Source: Micavibrio_C sp046294845 (GTDB lineage: Bacteria; Pseudomonadota; Alphaproteobacteria; Micavibrionales; Micavibrionaceae). From it: a stretch of DNA of 64,000 nt. Numbering within the stretch: position 1 is the stretch's first letter; each line of letters begins with the position of its first letter. The notes under the pieces were generated by a model. It saw only the letters and a list, made by a program, of their open reading frames with translations, was not told where the DNA came from and made no database searches. The DNA lies in the NCBI GenBank assembly GCA_046294845.1, contig JBKBNU010000002.1, forward strand, positions 1 to 64,000, in the 5' to 3' direction. Positions 26,627 through 34,856 of this stretch are shown here, piece by piece. A program made the translations under genes and the position numbers.

Positions 26627-27547
26627 TTGAAGCTGGAAGAAGAGATACTCGACGGGGACAGGCTGCGTAAAAAGCTTGAATCAACCTTGCCACACGCCAG
26701 GGAAAGCATCATTTTTATTTCCGCCTATATAACCCAAAGCGCCATAGACTGGCTAATAAAATGTACCCCGGATAAAACTGACACGCATATTATTTGCCGT
26801 TTGATCCCGTCTGATATTATGACAGGCGCGACACAACTTTCAGCCGTCAAGACGGCTCTGGACAAGGGTATAAAAGTATCGTGCCTGCACTCTCTTCATG
26901 CAAAAATCTATGCCATTGACAGCGAGACAATCTTTGTTGGTAGCGCCAATCTAACGAATAACGGACTGAAAATATATGGGAACGGTAACCTTGAAGCCTG
27001 TAGCCAGGTTCCTGCGAATAACCTGAATTTGAATTTTATTCAGAACATTGTAGATTCATCTACGCCACTAGACGCCGAAATTATACAGAGCATGCAGGGC
27101 TGTATTGATCTTAAAGAAAATAGTGTTTTTCTCGACCGCTGGCCCGAAGGCGTCCTGAAGGAACAAGATGGAATATGGGTACGTGATTTTTTCTGGGCCC
27201 AGCCCGACATAGAGAAAGACAGTGTGGAGCAGATCCATGATTTTGAAGTGCTTGGTATTGAATCGGCCGCAAGCGCCAAGAAAATAACCAAGCAGCAGTT
27301 GTTGAGGACAAGGTGCATCAAGTGGCTCATAACCAAACTAGAAATAGAGCCTGAAAATGAACTTTATTTCGGCAAACTCACAAAAATTCTGCACGACGAA
27401 TTAAAAGACGATCCCGCGCCTTACAGAAAAGACGTAAAAAGCCTGGTGCAAAACCTTCTGACCTACTGCCAAAAATATTTACCCGATATTATAGAGATTA
27501 CTCAGCCAAATCACTCCCAAAGGATCAGATTGCTTGTTTCGGAGTAA
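26627..27547 (+). CDS. PLD-family nuclease, putative Ssp restriction subunit
   Basis: A 306-aa protein with one HKD motif split as HAKIYAID (about residue 91) and FVGSANLTNNGL (about 104). A single-motif PLD nuclease of the Nuc/BfiI type would act as a dimer. The N-terminal half is the phospholipase-D fold; the C-terminal ~130 residues are unrecognised and may bind DNA. The start is TTG at 26627 with AAGGG upstream; no in-frame ATG lies near. It is probably the cleaving component of the trio. It ends 15 bp from the convergent AlbA_2 gene. Confidence 0.78.
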   Translation: MKLEEEILDGDRLRKKLESTLPHARESIIFISAYITQSAIDWLIKCTPDKTDTHIICRLIPSDIMTGATQLSAVKTALDKGIKVSCLHSLHAKIYAIDSETIFVGSANLTNNGLKIYGNGNLEACSQVPANNLNLNFIQNIVDSSTPLDAEIIQSMQGCIDLKENSVFLDRWPEGVLKEQDGIWVRDFFWAQPDIEKDSVEQIHDFEVLGIESAASAKKITKQQLLRTRCIKWLITKLEIEPENELYFGKLTKILHDELKDDPAPYRKDVKSLVQNLLTYCQKYLPDIIEITQPNHSQRIRLLVSE

Positions 27548-27562
27548 CCGACCTGCTAGCGA

Positions 27563-28375
27563 TCAGGAAAAGCGCGTCTGGCAATAATCGACAACTTCTT
27601 CTCCGGTTAGCTCCCGCGTGGACGCATCTGTACGTATGAAAAAGTGATCATTGCCTTTCAGCTTAAGAAACACCCTTTTATCTGATCGCGATGCCACAAT
27701 GCCGCATACAGTCCGGCCGCCAATGTCTTCAAAATCGATCCTGAAATAATTTTCAAGATGATTGAAAATATTCGATGGAAAATAGTCTTTAATAAGATCG
27801 ACGATCATTCTTCTGTATCCGTCCTGGCACTGATCTTTCAGCTTGGGAAATTCCTGCTCGATACCGACAATCTCATTTGCCGCACCATCCTTGTTTTCCT
27901 GCACGCCAATTATCAGCGTTCCGCCGTTTGTGTTCAGAAAGCTTGCCAAAATCTTGGCGACAATGACCTTGGATGTTGCACGGCCGTATGCATGAAGCTC
28001 TTTTGTTTGCGGCCGATGATTTTGAATGTCTTCATTTGAATACGTTACGCTCCACAAGGCGCGGTCTTTAAACTCTACCCTATGATTTTCACCGAAACAT
28101 ATCATATCAGCCAGGCTTAACGGCTGCGATCCTACATTGTTACTAGAGGAGAGGGCATCCACTGCGGTCGATCCGACTTCACCAATCACCCTTTTGACGC
28201 GGCCGATAACGCCGGACTCAAGCTTCACCAAAATGCCGTGAGGGTGATAGTCTTTCCTAGTCAGAATTTCTGAAATAACGCCCTGGACAAGCTCTTGACC
28301 TGCTCTATCGGAGCGAAGACTAACCTCTACCGTCATACCGGGTTTTAGATTTTGCCCTTTCTCTGCAATCCCCAT
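27563..28375 (-). CDS. YwbE-like (DUF2196) + AlbA_2 domain fusion
   Basis: A 270-aa protein. Residues 1-65 (LKPGMTVEVSLRSD, HPHGILVKLESGVIGRVKRV) match the small YwbE/DUF2196 domain. Residues ~95-210 carry the Schlafen-like AlbA_2 signature (FKDRALWS, then ASFLNTNGGTLIIGVQE). AlbA_2 proteins are presumed nucleic-acid- or ATP-binding and occur in defence and stress loci. It is the last gene of the ssp operon, 12 bp after sspD. It is not part of the minimal SspABCD set as I know it; a regulatory or nucleic-acid-binding role is inference. Confidence 0.7.
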   Translation of the reverse strand: MGIAEKGQNLKPGMTVEVSLRSDRAGQELVQGVISEILTRKDYHPHGILVKLESGVIGRVKRVIGEVGSTAVDALSSSNNVGSQPLSLADMICFGENHRVEFKDRALWSVTYSNEDIQNHRPQTKELHAYGRATSKVIVAKILASFLNTNGGTLIIGVQENKDGAANEIVGIEQEFPKLKDQCQDGYRRMIVDLIKDYFPSNIFNHLENYFRIDFEDIGGRTVCGIVASRSDKRVFLKLKGNDHFFIRTDASTRELTGEEVVDYCQTRFS

Positions 28376-28387
28376 ATTGTTTGTCCC

Positions 28388-29233
28388 CTATTTATGACAC
28401 GCAAGGCAGACCTTTGATTTACCGAACAGTTCGTCTATGTCAATCTGCTCGTCCGGCCGCAGCGGATTTTTTAGTTTCTTCTTCTTAGCCTTTTCTAGCC
28501 GAGCTTCATAGTCCTGTTTAATCTGCGCCGTTCTTTCCGGTTTTGTCAGATCATCCAGAGATTCTCCTTCGGACCATGTGAAGGGAGAGCCACTATCAAG
28601 CGCAGTTTTCTCATATCTCTTAGCTTCTTCAAAAGCTTCCGGATGCTCGTCTTTAAGGCGCACCCATTCTATTTTTTGCTGGAAAAAACAGAAAGTGCAG
28701 CCACTTCTGGATCGCCAGTTATAGTATTTTGGTAGGCCCAAACCCGAAGCTTCTAATAGCCCGATAACACCCTGCTTATCAATGCCGCCCGTTCTAAATG
28801 GAAGCACAGTCTTCATGTTCACATGATTACCTTTATAACCTTCCCGATATTCTTCATCCGACCGGATAGCAACATAGCTAAAAACCTTTTTGCCAGCTTC
28901 CAGTTCAGGCTTGATCCACTCTTCAAAGGGTGAAAGTTTTAGCTTTCTTGTACACCACCTTGCTTGAGGGGATGGCAAATAATTGCTGTATTGCTTTAGC
29001 CAAAAATCAAAATCTCGATCAGGATTAAGACGCAGAATAGTTTTACCCAAGAAGCCTTCGAGCCGCCCCAGAAATTCGTAAACTTCCGGCAATTCCTTTC
29101 CAGTATCTGTGAAAAAATAATCTATATCCAGTTCAGGGTGATTTTGCCGCATAAAAACAGCTAGAGCAGCGCTGTCACGACCACCAGATAGACCTAATAC
29201 ATGTCTCTCTTCTGCTCTCTCTATAGTCATCAT
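28388..29233 (-). CDS. sspD: DNA phosphorothioation ATP-pyrophosphatase (SspD/DndC-like, PAPS reductase family)
   Basis: A 281-aa protein of the adenine-nucleotide alpha-hydrolase fold. It has the PP-loop GLSGGRDSAALA near residue 15 and the family motif FTDTGKELPEV. Cys clusters are CTRKLKL (about 93), SGCTFCF (about 175) and the C-terminal CLAC, which could hold an iron-sulfur cluster. In phosphorothioation systems this subunit adenylates the DNA backbone for sulfur insertion, with sulfur supplied by the cysteine desulfurase. It lies in the same operon as sspB and sspC but is separated from them by two extra genes. Free-standing PAPS reductase of assimilation is unlikely in this context. 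Confidence 0.82.
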   Translation of the reverse strand: MMTIERAEERHVLGLSGGRDSAALAVFMRQNHPELDIDYFFTDTGKELPEVYEFLGRLEGFLGKTILRLNPDRDFDFWLKQYSNYLPSPQARWCTRKLKLSPFEEWIKPELEAGKKVFSYVAIRSDEEYREGYKGNHVNMKTVLPFRTGGIDKQGVIGLLEASGLGLPKYYNWRSRSGCTFCFFQQKIEWVRLKDEHPEAFEEAKRYEKTALDSGSPFTWSEGESLDDLTKPERTAQIKQDYEARLEKAKKKKLKNPLRPDEQIDIDELFGKSKVCLACHK

Positions 29234-29234
29234 C

Positions 29235-29876
29235 TTACTCTCTATTCTTTATTGCGATTGCGTTTACCCAGTTAGACACAGCACCAGCCGTATTTTTCTG
29301 GGAATAGGTCCAAATATCTAGAATTTTTATATTAGAGAATTTAGACAAGATCTCGCGAAGCTGTTTCTCATTTAAATCTGTATAAAATCTCCCGTCGTTT
29401 GCAACACGCTCTAGGTTCCCAAGTTTGAAACATACATAGATTGCTCCATTCGGCTTTAAAGCTTTAAGAAGACGTTGGATACAGCTATTCATCTCTTTTT
29501 TAGGAACGTGCAGTAAAGAAGCACAAGCCCAAATGCCGTCATAGATAGGCAGACTTTCAAAATTTTGAAATTTAATGACCTTTGTTTCTAAGCCGGTTAA
29601 TTGCGAACTAAGTTTGGCCAAACTCTCTGATGCATCAAATGCATCTACTTCGTAGCCACGCTTTAAAAAAGCTAAAGTATCGCGCCCTGATCCACTTCCA
29701 GCGTCCAATATACGCCCACTTTTAGGGATATTTTTTAGAAATAGATCGTAAACATCAGTCATATCGATTTTGAGAGTACTCTCATAATAATTTTGAGCGT
29801 TACTCTCATAATAATTCTCTGTTTGAGGTAATTTTGTATCTACGTTTATATCCATATCGCTTGAGAAGTTTTTCAT
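29235..29876 (-). CDS. Class I SAM-dependent methyltransferase in the ssp operon
   Basis: A 213-aa protein with motif I GRILDAGSGSGRDTLAF (residues ~57-72), an acidic post-I (VDAFDASESL) and motif IV-like WACASLLHVP. It resembles small-molecule (TehB-like) methyltransferases more than DNA methylases; no DPPY or PC motif is present. The substrate is unknown. The N-terminus contains an 8-residue tandem repeat (NYYESNAQ/NYYESTLK). It is coupled by ATGA overlaps or 1-bp spacing to both neighbours, so it is produced with the phosphorothioation enzymes. Confidence 0.8.
   Translation of the reverse strand: MKNFSSDMDINVDTKLPQTENYYESNAQNYYESTLKIDMTDVYDLFLKNIPKSGRILDAGSGSGRDTLAFLKRGYEVDAFDASESLAKLSSQLTGLETKVIKFQNFESLPIYDGIWACASLLHVPKKEMNSCIQRLLKALKPNGAIYVCFKLGNLERVANDGRFYTDLNEKQLREILSKFSNIKILDIWTYSQKNTAGAVSNWVNAIAIKNRE
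29769..29816 (-). repeat. 24-bp in-frame tandem repeat in methyltransferase gene
   Basis: Two adjacent 24-bp units share AATTATTATGAGAGTA and differ in the last third. They lie within the first 20 codons and encode NYYESNAQ and NYYESTLK. The second unit creates the palindrome GAGAGTACTCTC. A small slippage duplication is the likely origin. Confidence 0.65.
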
Positions 29877-30379
29877 TTCCTAAATAAATAGCCAAGAATT
29901 AAATAGGCAGCTATTGCATCAAACAGATAAAAATATGCGTCGTTTGAAAAAGGCCAATATTTTAAAAGCGCCACAAAAAAAGAGCACAGACCTGCTATAA
30001 ACATAAGAAGGCTAAACATCCGTACTACGCTATAATTTTGAAGCAATGGCATTTTAGGCTTTTTAGGCTTACCAGATGCAAATGTTGCTGGATTGAACGC
30101 CTCTATTTTTTCCAAATAGCTCTCGAGAACATCTCTAACTCTCAGTAGTGATAAAGAAAATGCTATATTACAGACACCCGCAAAAACCATGAGCATAAAT
30201 CTTATACCGTCATCAATTTCTTCCGCTACTCCTGCACCGTACCAAAGCCCACCAGTGATAGTTATAGCAATTATAGGTATATGGTTTATCTGAGATATAA
30301 GACTTCTAGCCTGCTCAAAATTATGCTGAAAGCTAAGCTGTTCACGCAGACCAGGTTCTGGAAGTATGTTGCCGCTCAT
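29873..30379 (-). CDS. Small membrane protein in the ssp operon
   Basis: A 168-aa protein with four hydrophobic segments at about residues 30-50, 62-82, 118-137 and 145-165. A charged cytoplasmic loop (RVRDVLESYLEKIEAFNP, GKPKKPKMP) sits between the second and third. The layout resembles small membrane effectors or SLATT-like proteins of defence loci, but I do not recognise a family motif. It overlaps sspC by ATGA and the methyltransferase by ATGA, so it is tightly co-translated between them. Confidence 0.65.
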   Translation of the reverse strand: MSGNILPEPGLREQLSFQHNFEQARSLISQINHIPIIAITITGGLWYGAGVAEEIDDGIRFMLMVFAGVCNIAFSLSLLRVRDVLESYLEKIEAFNPATFASGKPKKPKMPLLQNYSVVRMFSLLMFIAGLCSFFVALLKYWPFSNDAYFYLFDAIAAYLILGYLFRK

Positions 30380-33300
30380 GCCGTTACCTTTTTCGGAGTG
30401 TCTTCTTCAGGTTTTGTGCGTTCAATAATTTCCGCGCCAATATTAGCAAGAGCCGCGAGCAGCAACTCAGAGCCTTCTTCAAAATGCCCATTCAAAGCAT
30501 TTTTAATGCGGCTTTCTATATCCTGAATTTCCTTTTGCGCCGTGCGTTTGACGGTAAATTCATGCACGTAGGTTTTCGGTTTGCCATCTAGTCCAACCAT
30601 AAAAGCGACAGCTTGCCGGTAGTCTTCCCGGTTATGAATACGACCGTATGTTTCAGTGTGATTGAATTTATGTGCCAGTTCAGCAATCCGCAGTTTGGCC
30701 TTGTTTACATCAAGATCAATCCAGTCCCGCGCTGGCTTTCCGGCCGCAAGGCTAGCGACTCCCTCTATATCGGGCCTATCGCCTTTATAACTGGTTAAAC
30801 GGGCCGCAAAAGCATCAAGTGTGAAATCGCCTGAAATCTGCATAATATTCTTGGCGCGATCATTCAGTTCTTTAAGTCCCTCCACACCATCCTGATCTAT
30901 CTGCAGTTCGCTGTGCAGCGTGTTACTCAAATCCCGTAACATGGCAGGATATGCTCCAACCAACTCCTTCAGGCTTGCCTTGACTTCCTCTATAATAGGC
31001 TGCACATCACCTTTATTCAAATTGTCTTCATATTCTTTGAATAGATGTGGTAAATCATCAAAAAGTACTTTGTTTGGGTCGCTCGCATTTTTAACGAGTT
31101 CGCGTAGCCGGATCGTGTTCTTCTTTAAATGTTGGGTTCGTAGAACCCACGGCGGCAGATTAATAACAGTACCCACCAGACGCCGGGCTATAATCAAAGG
31201 CTCTGACGTTTCTGAAAGCTTTTCCTGTTTAGGCTCTATTTCGTTCAGAATATCGCACACACCCGCGAGGATCTTCTGCCCCACATCGGAAAAGTTCATT
31301 TGCCGCAGGCCAATATCTTTTGGGCTTCTCATCAAGTAGTCTATGAAAAGATCGTCTATACTAGGGCGATAAACGCCTTCGAGATAGGTCGCATAATCGT
31401 GAATCCTAGTCAAAATATAAGCCACGGCAAAGAATGGCAGCAGCCCCTCCTTGACACCGAAAGGCGGCTTCGACCAGATTTCATACAATTCTGTTAGATC
31501 AACAGCCTTATCTTTGCTCTTAAAATATTTGTCGGTTTGCTTCCAAAGGGGAAGCAGCCGACAGGTATCCTGTTTTGCGGAAGGTTCTTTGAATATTTTG
31601 CCGTCATATAATCCGCTCTCAGAAATCAGTGTTTCAAACAACCCACCCTCTGCCGGATAGCCCTGAATTCCTAGCCGTTCCTGACCCTGATTCTCGACCA
31701 TAGCTTTCAGCAGGATTTTTAGGGCAGCATTCGAATTACTTGAAGGTTTGATCCGATTTGCCAGCTCGCTATTTACTTTCGGGCTAGCCGAATAAAGCTG
31801 ATCGGCCTTTTCAGAAGCTAGCGCGTGAAGAGCTTTGAAGCTAAGCAAAGCTGGTGAGTCACCGTCTATATACCATTTTGCCGAAGACAGGGTTTCCGTC
31901 AAACTTTCTTCCAACCGGTTTCGCATCGAGGCAAGACGCGTGTCCACTTCCCGTCGCGCAACGGTATCCCCCCCCAAAGCAGGATTATTTGTCCTGACCC
32001 ACTCTAAAGCCTGGACTTCTCTGGCATAACTTCTAATCATCCATGAGTTCCCTGCAACACTGACAATCACGGGCCAATTTTTATTTGCCTCTGATACTTT
32101 CTTGCACAACCTACCGAGCGATTGTGTCGTATCGGATTCAGTCCCCAGGACAACCATTAGAAGGCCCATAGCGCCATCCACTGGCTCAAAATTTTCTGCC
32201 GTAGTAATTGCTTGTTCTGCAGGCACAAGATCAACATTCATCCACCGTAACGCCCCTGTATCGTGATAGTGCCGCTTGGCAACAACAGGCTGGAAGCGGG
32301 CCGCCTTTTTCAGGCGGTCAAAATCCAGATCAGGCACATGGTCATGAGCCCTTTGAATAGACGCATCTATATCAAAATCACTTCCCTCATAGAGAGAGTA
32401 TGCTTTTTTGTGTTTCTTGAATAAAACGATTGACCATGCTTCTAGCTCCGAAAGCGTCTCATCCAAAGCCTGCGCGTTCATATCCGACAGACATTGAAGC
32501 AATAGACCTTTTTCAGGAACAAGCCCGGATCGTTCCTGAAACATGTCCATCATGGCTATAGTCTTAATAACATACTGCGCGTTTAGATCACCGCCATTCG
32601 CTTCTGCCCGAGCGAGTGCATCAACAGCGAGCGACCAACGGTGTCCATCAGGGGACGCCATAATAGAGGGCTCTAGATTTGATCTTAGATAATCCCAAAG
32701 CCGGGCTGGGGAGAATAGTTCTTTTGAGCTGGCCTTTGTATTTTTCAGGTAGTCTTGAAATCCATTAGGTTCAGAAGAATTTAAAAAACCAAATACGCTG
32801 CGTTGGTTCTGCCCAAAACGTCTTCTCGATACCGGTCCGAGCAGCGCGGCCGTTGCCGGGTGAAGCGGCCAACACATTGTCAAACTTTCTGCTAACACAT
32901 CAGCATTCACGGGTCGCCAATTTGATATGTGCTTGGCCACAGAACGTGCAACTGGCGTTATCTTTTCTGGTTTTTCAGTGGACAGAATGGCGCGGCCGAT
33001 AATGTCGATCAGCTCTTCCCCAGCCACATTCAGCGGCATATCAACATAGCGTCCCTGAATTTTCGACCATTCATCTCGCATATCCCGGCTCAAACGCCGT
33101 GCGTATTCAGCAAAAGCCTGGTGAAGAATACCAAGAACCACGATCTTACCCTTGCTTCGAGCCGCGAGTTCCGCAAGCTCCTGAAAGAAATAAATATCGT
33201 ATTCTCCTTCTGCGGAAGCTTCGAGAAACTTACCCATCTCATCAATGACGATGAACAAGCCACACTCTTCTTTTGCAGCTACTCTTTTTATATATTCGAA

Positions 33301-33741
33301 GACACCTTCCTTAGCGCTCGGTTTCCCGACCCCCTTTATAGACTGTACGGCCTCGATCAGCAGTTTTTCGGCAGACCCTTTATGGCCTACAAGCGGTGCG
33401 AAGGTCCATCCGGCTTTTCCGGTAACACCAAACGCCTTTTTAATCGCCTTGGCATCATCATTCTTTAGGTTCTTTTCTATCACCTTACGCAGCTTCTGAT
33501 CTTTACCAAGCAGGGCGTTCAGGGCGACAACGAGGCTAGATTTTCCAGACCCGTAAGGGCCAGTCCATGTAAAAGCGGCTTCGCCGGCATGCTCAAAACC
33601 CTTCGCCATGTTCAGCAATACGTCCACAGACGATTGCGGGCAGATGAAGCTCTCGATTATGTCCTGATCCCCAATATCGGCGTCAATCCGAATTGACCTT
33701 TGGAATCGTGAACTGACTTTCACATGATCAACGAGCATCAT
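30376..33741 (-). CDS. sspC: Large P-loop ATPase of DNA phosphorothioation (SspC-like)
   Basis: A 1121-aa protein. Walker A is TWTGPYGSGKSSLVVAL (about residues 55-70), and Walker B with following acidic residue is LFIVIDEMGKFLEAS (about 157-170). The rest is helical and mostly unrecognised. In SspABCD systems SspC is the large ATPase needed for single-strand phosphorothioation, working with SspB and SspD. The assignment rests on the P-loop, size and direct position 3 bp after the DUF4007 gene. Other very large defence ATPases (BREX BrxC-like) share similar motifs, but no BREX genes are present. Confidence 0.75.
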   Translation of the reverse strand: MMLVDHVKVSSRFQRSIRIDADIGDQDIIESFICPQSSVDVLLNMAKGFEHAGEAAFTWTGPYGSGKSSLVVALNALLGKDQKLRKVIEKNLKNDDAKAIKKAFGVTGKAGWTFAPLVGHKGSAEKLLIEAVQSIKGVGKPSAKEGVFEYIKRVAAKEECGLFIVIDEMGKFLEASAEGEYDIYFFQELAELAARSKGKIVVLGILHQAFAEYARRLSRDMRDEWSKIQGRYVDMPLNVAGEELIDIIGRAILSTEKPEKITPVARSVAKHISNWRPVNADVLAESLTMCWPLHPATAALLGPVSRRRFGQNQRSVFGFLNSSEPNGFQDYLKNTKASSKELFSPARLWDYLRSNLEPSIMASPDGHRWSLAVDALARAEANGGDLNAQYVIKTIAMMDMFQERSGLVPEKGLLLQCLSDMNAQALDETLSELEAWSIVLFKKHKKAYSLYEGSDFDIDASIQRAHDHVPDLDFDRLKKAARFQPVVAKRHYHDTGALRWMNVDLVPAEQAITTAENFEPVDGAMGLLMVVLGTESDTTQSLGRLCKKVSEANKNWPVIVSVAGNSWMIRSYAREVQALEWVRTNNPALGGDTVARREVDTRLASMRNRLEESLTETLSSAKWYIDGDSPALLSFKALHALASEKADQLYSASPKVNSELANRIKPSSNSNAALKILLKAMVENQGQERLGIQGYPAEGGLFETLISESGLYDGKIFKEPSAKQDTCRLLPLWKQTDKYFKSKDKAVDLTELYEIWSKPPFGVKEGLLPFFAVAYILTRIHDYATYLEGVYRPSIDDLFIDYLMRSPKDIGLRQMNFSDVGQKILAGVCDILNEIEPKQEKLSETSEPLIIARRLVGTVINLPPWVLRTQHLKKNTIRLRELVKNASDPNKVLFDDLPHLFKEYEDNLNKGDVQPIIEEVKASLKELVGAYPAMLRDLSNTLHSELQIDQDGVEGLKELNDRAKNIMQISGDFTLDAFAARLTSYKGDRPDIEGVASLAAGKPARDWIDLDVNKAKLRIAELAHKFNHTETYGRIHNREDYRQAVAFMVGLDGKPKTYVHEFTVKRTAQKEIQDIESRIKNALNGHFEEGSELLLAALANIGAEIIERTKPEEDTPKKVTA

Positions 33742-33744
33742 TTT

Positions 33745-34713
33745 TTAGGCCGCCTTTTTATATGTGTTTTTTTCATAGTCGCTTTTTAAGAATGCAAGCT
33801 CGTCAATTTTATCAAGGGACTTATTTGCAATTACCTGCCTTAGACCTGCTGTTTCAGACCAAGTAAGAAGGCCCTTTGAAATTTTTTCGATCCCATATAA
33901 CCGGCCAGCCACAGCGTCTTCATCAAGACAGAAGACACGACCAGGGGAGCAAGGTTCATATGCCACTGTTTCTAGTGAAAGGGTGCGCGAACTGCCCGTA
34001 TAACGCTTCCAGAAATCCATGAGGGCGTATAAAAACACACCCGATCCCAAGGACGGCTGCGTGCCACGCTTGATCTGAAATATATCGTTTTTATTGACGG
34101 GCTGAATCAGACCCAATTCTGCAAGCGGGCTTTCAATCTGATCTTCGGTGAAATCATCCAATTTTGACGGCTTGTTTACATAGGTTCTCACGAGGCACTC
34201 TACGTCCCGTTTCAGCGTTGCGGCAGAGGATGCTTTCCATGAAAGGTTTTCGCATAGGTTCAATAGGTGCTGCGTGACCGTGCCGCGATCAAACTGATTA
34301 TTATTGAAGTGGCTGAAAAGCCATATGTAGCTAGCTTTTGCAGAAAACGAAGCGAGGTTCCAATGAATAGCCCATATCGAAGATACGTTTTCCATCCACG
34401 GATCAAGCCCCTCATCCGATAATAGAAGCTTTGCAAAATCAGTTGTAAAAATACCCTTGTCGCCATCCGCTTCGATGATATGGCAGGAATCGGCCCAATG
34501 TCGCATCGAGGCAACCATGTTCTTACCGACACCGAAACGGGCTATTGCGTCATCACTCAGAAACAGGTCCTTGGCAGCACTTTCCTTGCCCTGAAGCTCC
34601 AATTCATAAACGGCATCAAAGACCTTTTTCAGCCACCCGTAACGTAGAGGGAAAGTTTCATGCCCTGAAAATTGAGGACGAAAATTGTTTTCATATAGTA
34701 AACCACGGTTCAT
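33745..34713 (-). CDS. sspB: DUF4007 protein, DNA phosphorothioation nickase component (SspB-like)
   Basis: A 322-aa protein that begins with the DUF4007 hallmark FRPQFSGHETFPLRYGWLKK (residues ~11-30), followed by DDAIARFGVGKNMVASMRHW. DUF4007 is the defining domain of phosphorothioation SspB, reported to nick DNA and recognise the modification site. It is unrelated to the ClpXP adaptor of the same name at 49051-49557. It is the first gene of the minus-strand operon, with AAGG seven bases before the ATG. It faces the divergent cysteine desulfurase gene across 143 bp. Confidence 0.85.
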   Translation of the reverse strand: MNRGLLYENNFRPQFSGHETFPLRYGWLKKVFDAVYELELQGKESAAKDLFLSDDAIARFGVGKNMVASMRHWADSCHIIEADGDKGIFTTDFAKLLLSDEGLDPWMENVSSIWAIHWNLASFSAKASYIWLFSHFNNNQFDRGTVTQHLLNLCENLSWKASSAATLKRDVECLVRTYVNKPSKLDDFTEDQIESPLAELGLIQPVNKNDIFQIKRGTQPSLGSGVFLYALMDFWKRYTGSSRTLSLETVAYEPCSPGRVFCLDEDAVAGRLYGIEKISKGLLTWSETAGLRQVIANKSLDKIDELAFLKSDYEKNTYKKAA

Positions 34714-34748
34714 GTGATACCTTCTTGCTGGAGAGCAGTTCCAGTACG

Positions 34749-34777
34749 AGGCTACAATTTGAAATTGGCAAGGTCAA
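34749..34777 (-). promoter_or_regulatory. Candidate promoter for the sspB operon
   Basis: On the minus strand TTGACC (34772-34777) and TAGCCT (34749-34754) are 17 bp apart, 36 bp upstream of the sspB start. The -35 is good and the -10 is weak. A short inverted repeat CTGGA/TCCAG lies just upstream (34780-34797), a possible operator in the shared sspA/sspB divergent region. Confidence 0.4.
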
Positions 34778-34856
34778 GCTGGAAGAGGTCTCCAGTTTTT
34801 GATACTCTTGGCAACAACAACTCAGAGAATATCGCAAATTATATAACTATATTAGT

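Noticed and set aside
30376..34713. BREX-type system based on the large ATPase
   Set aside because: No PglZ, PglX or BrxA-like gene is present, while DUF4007, PAPS-reductase-like and cysteine desulfurase genes point to phosphorothioation.
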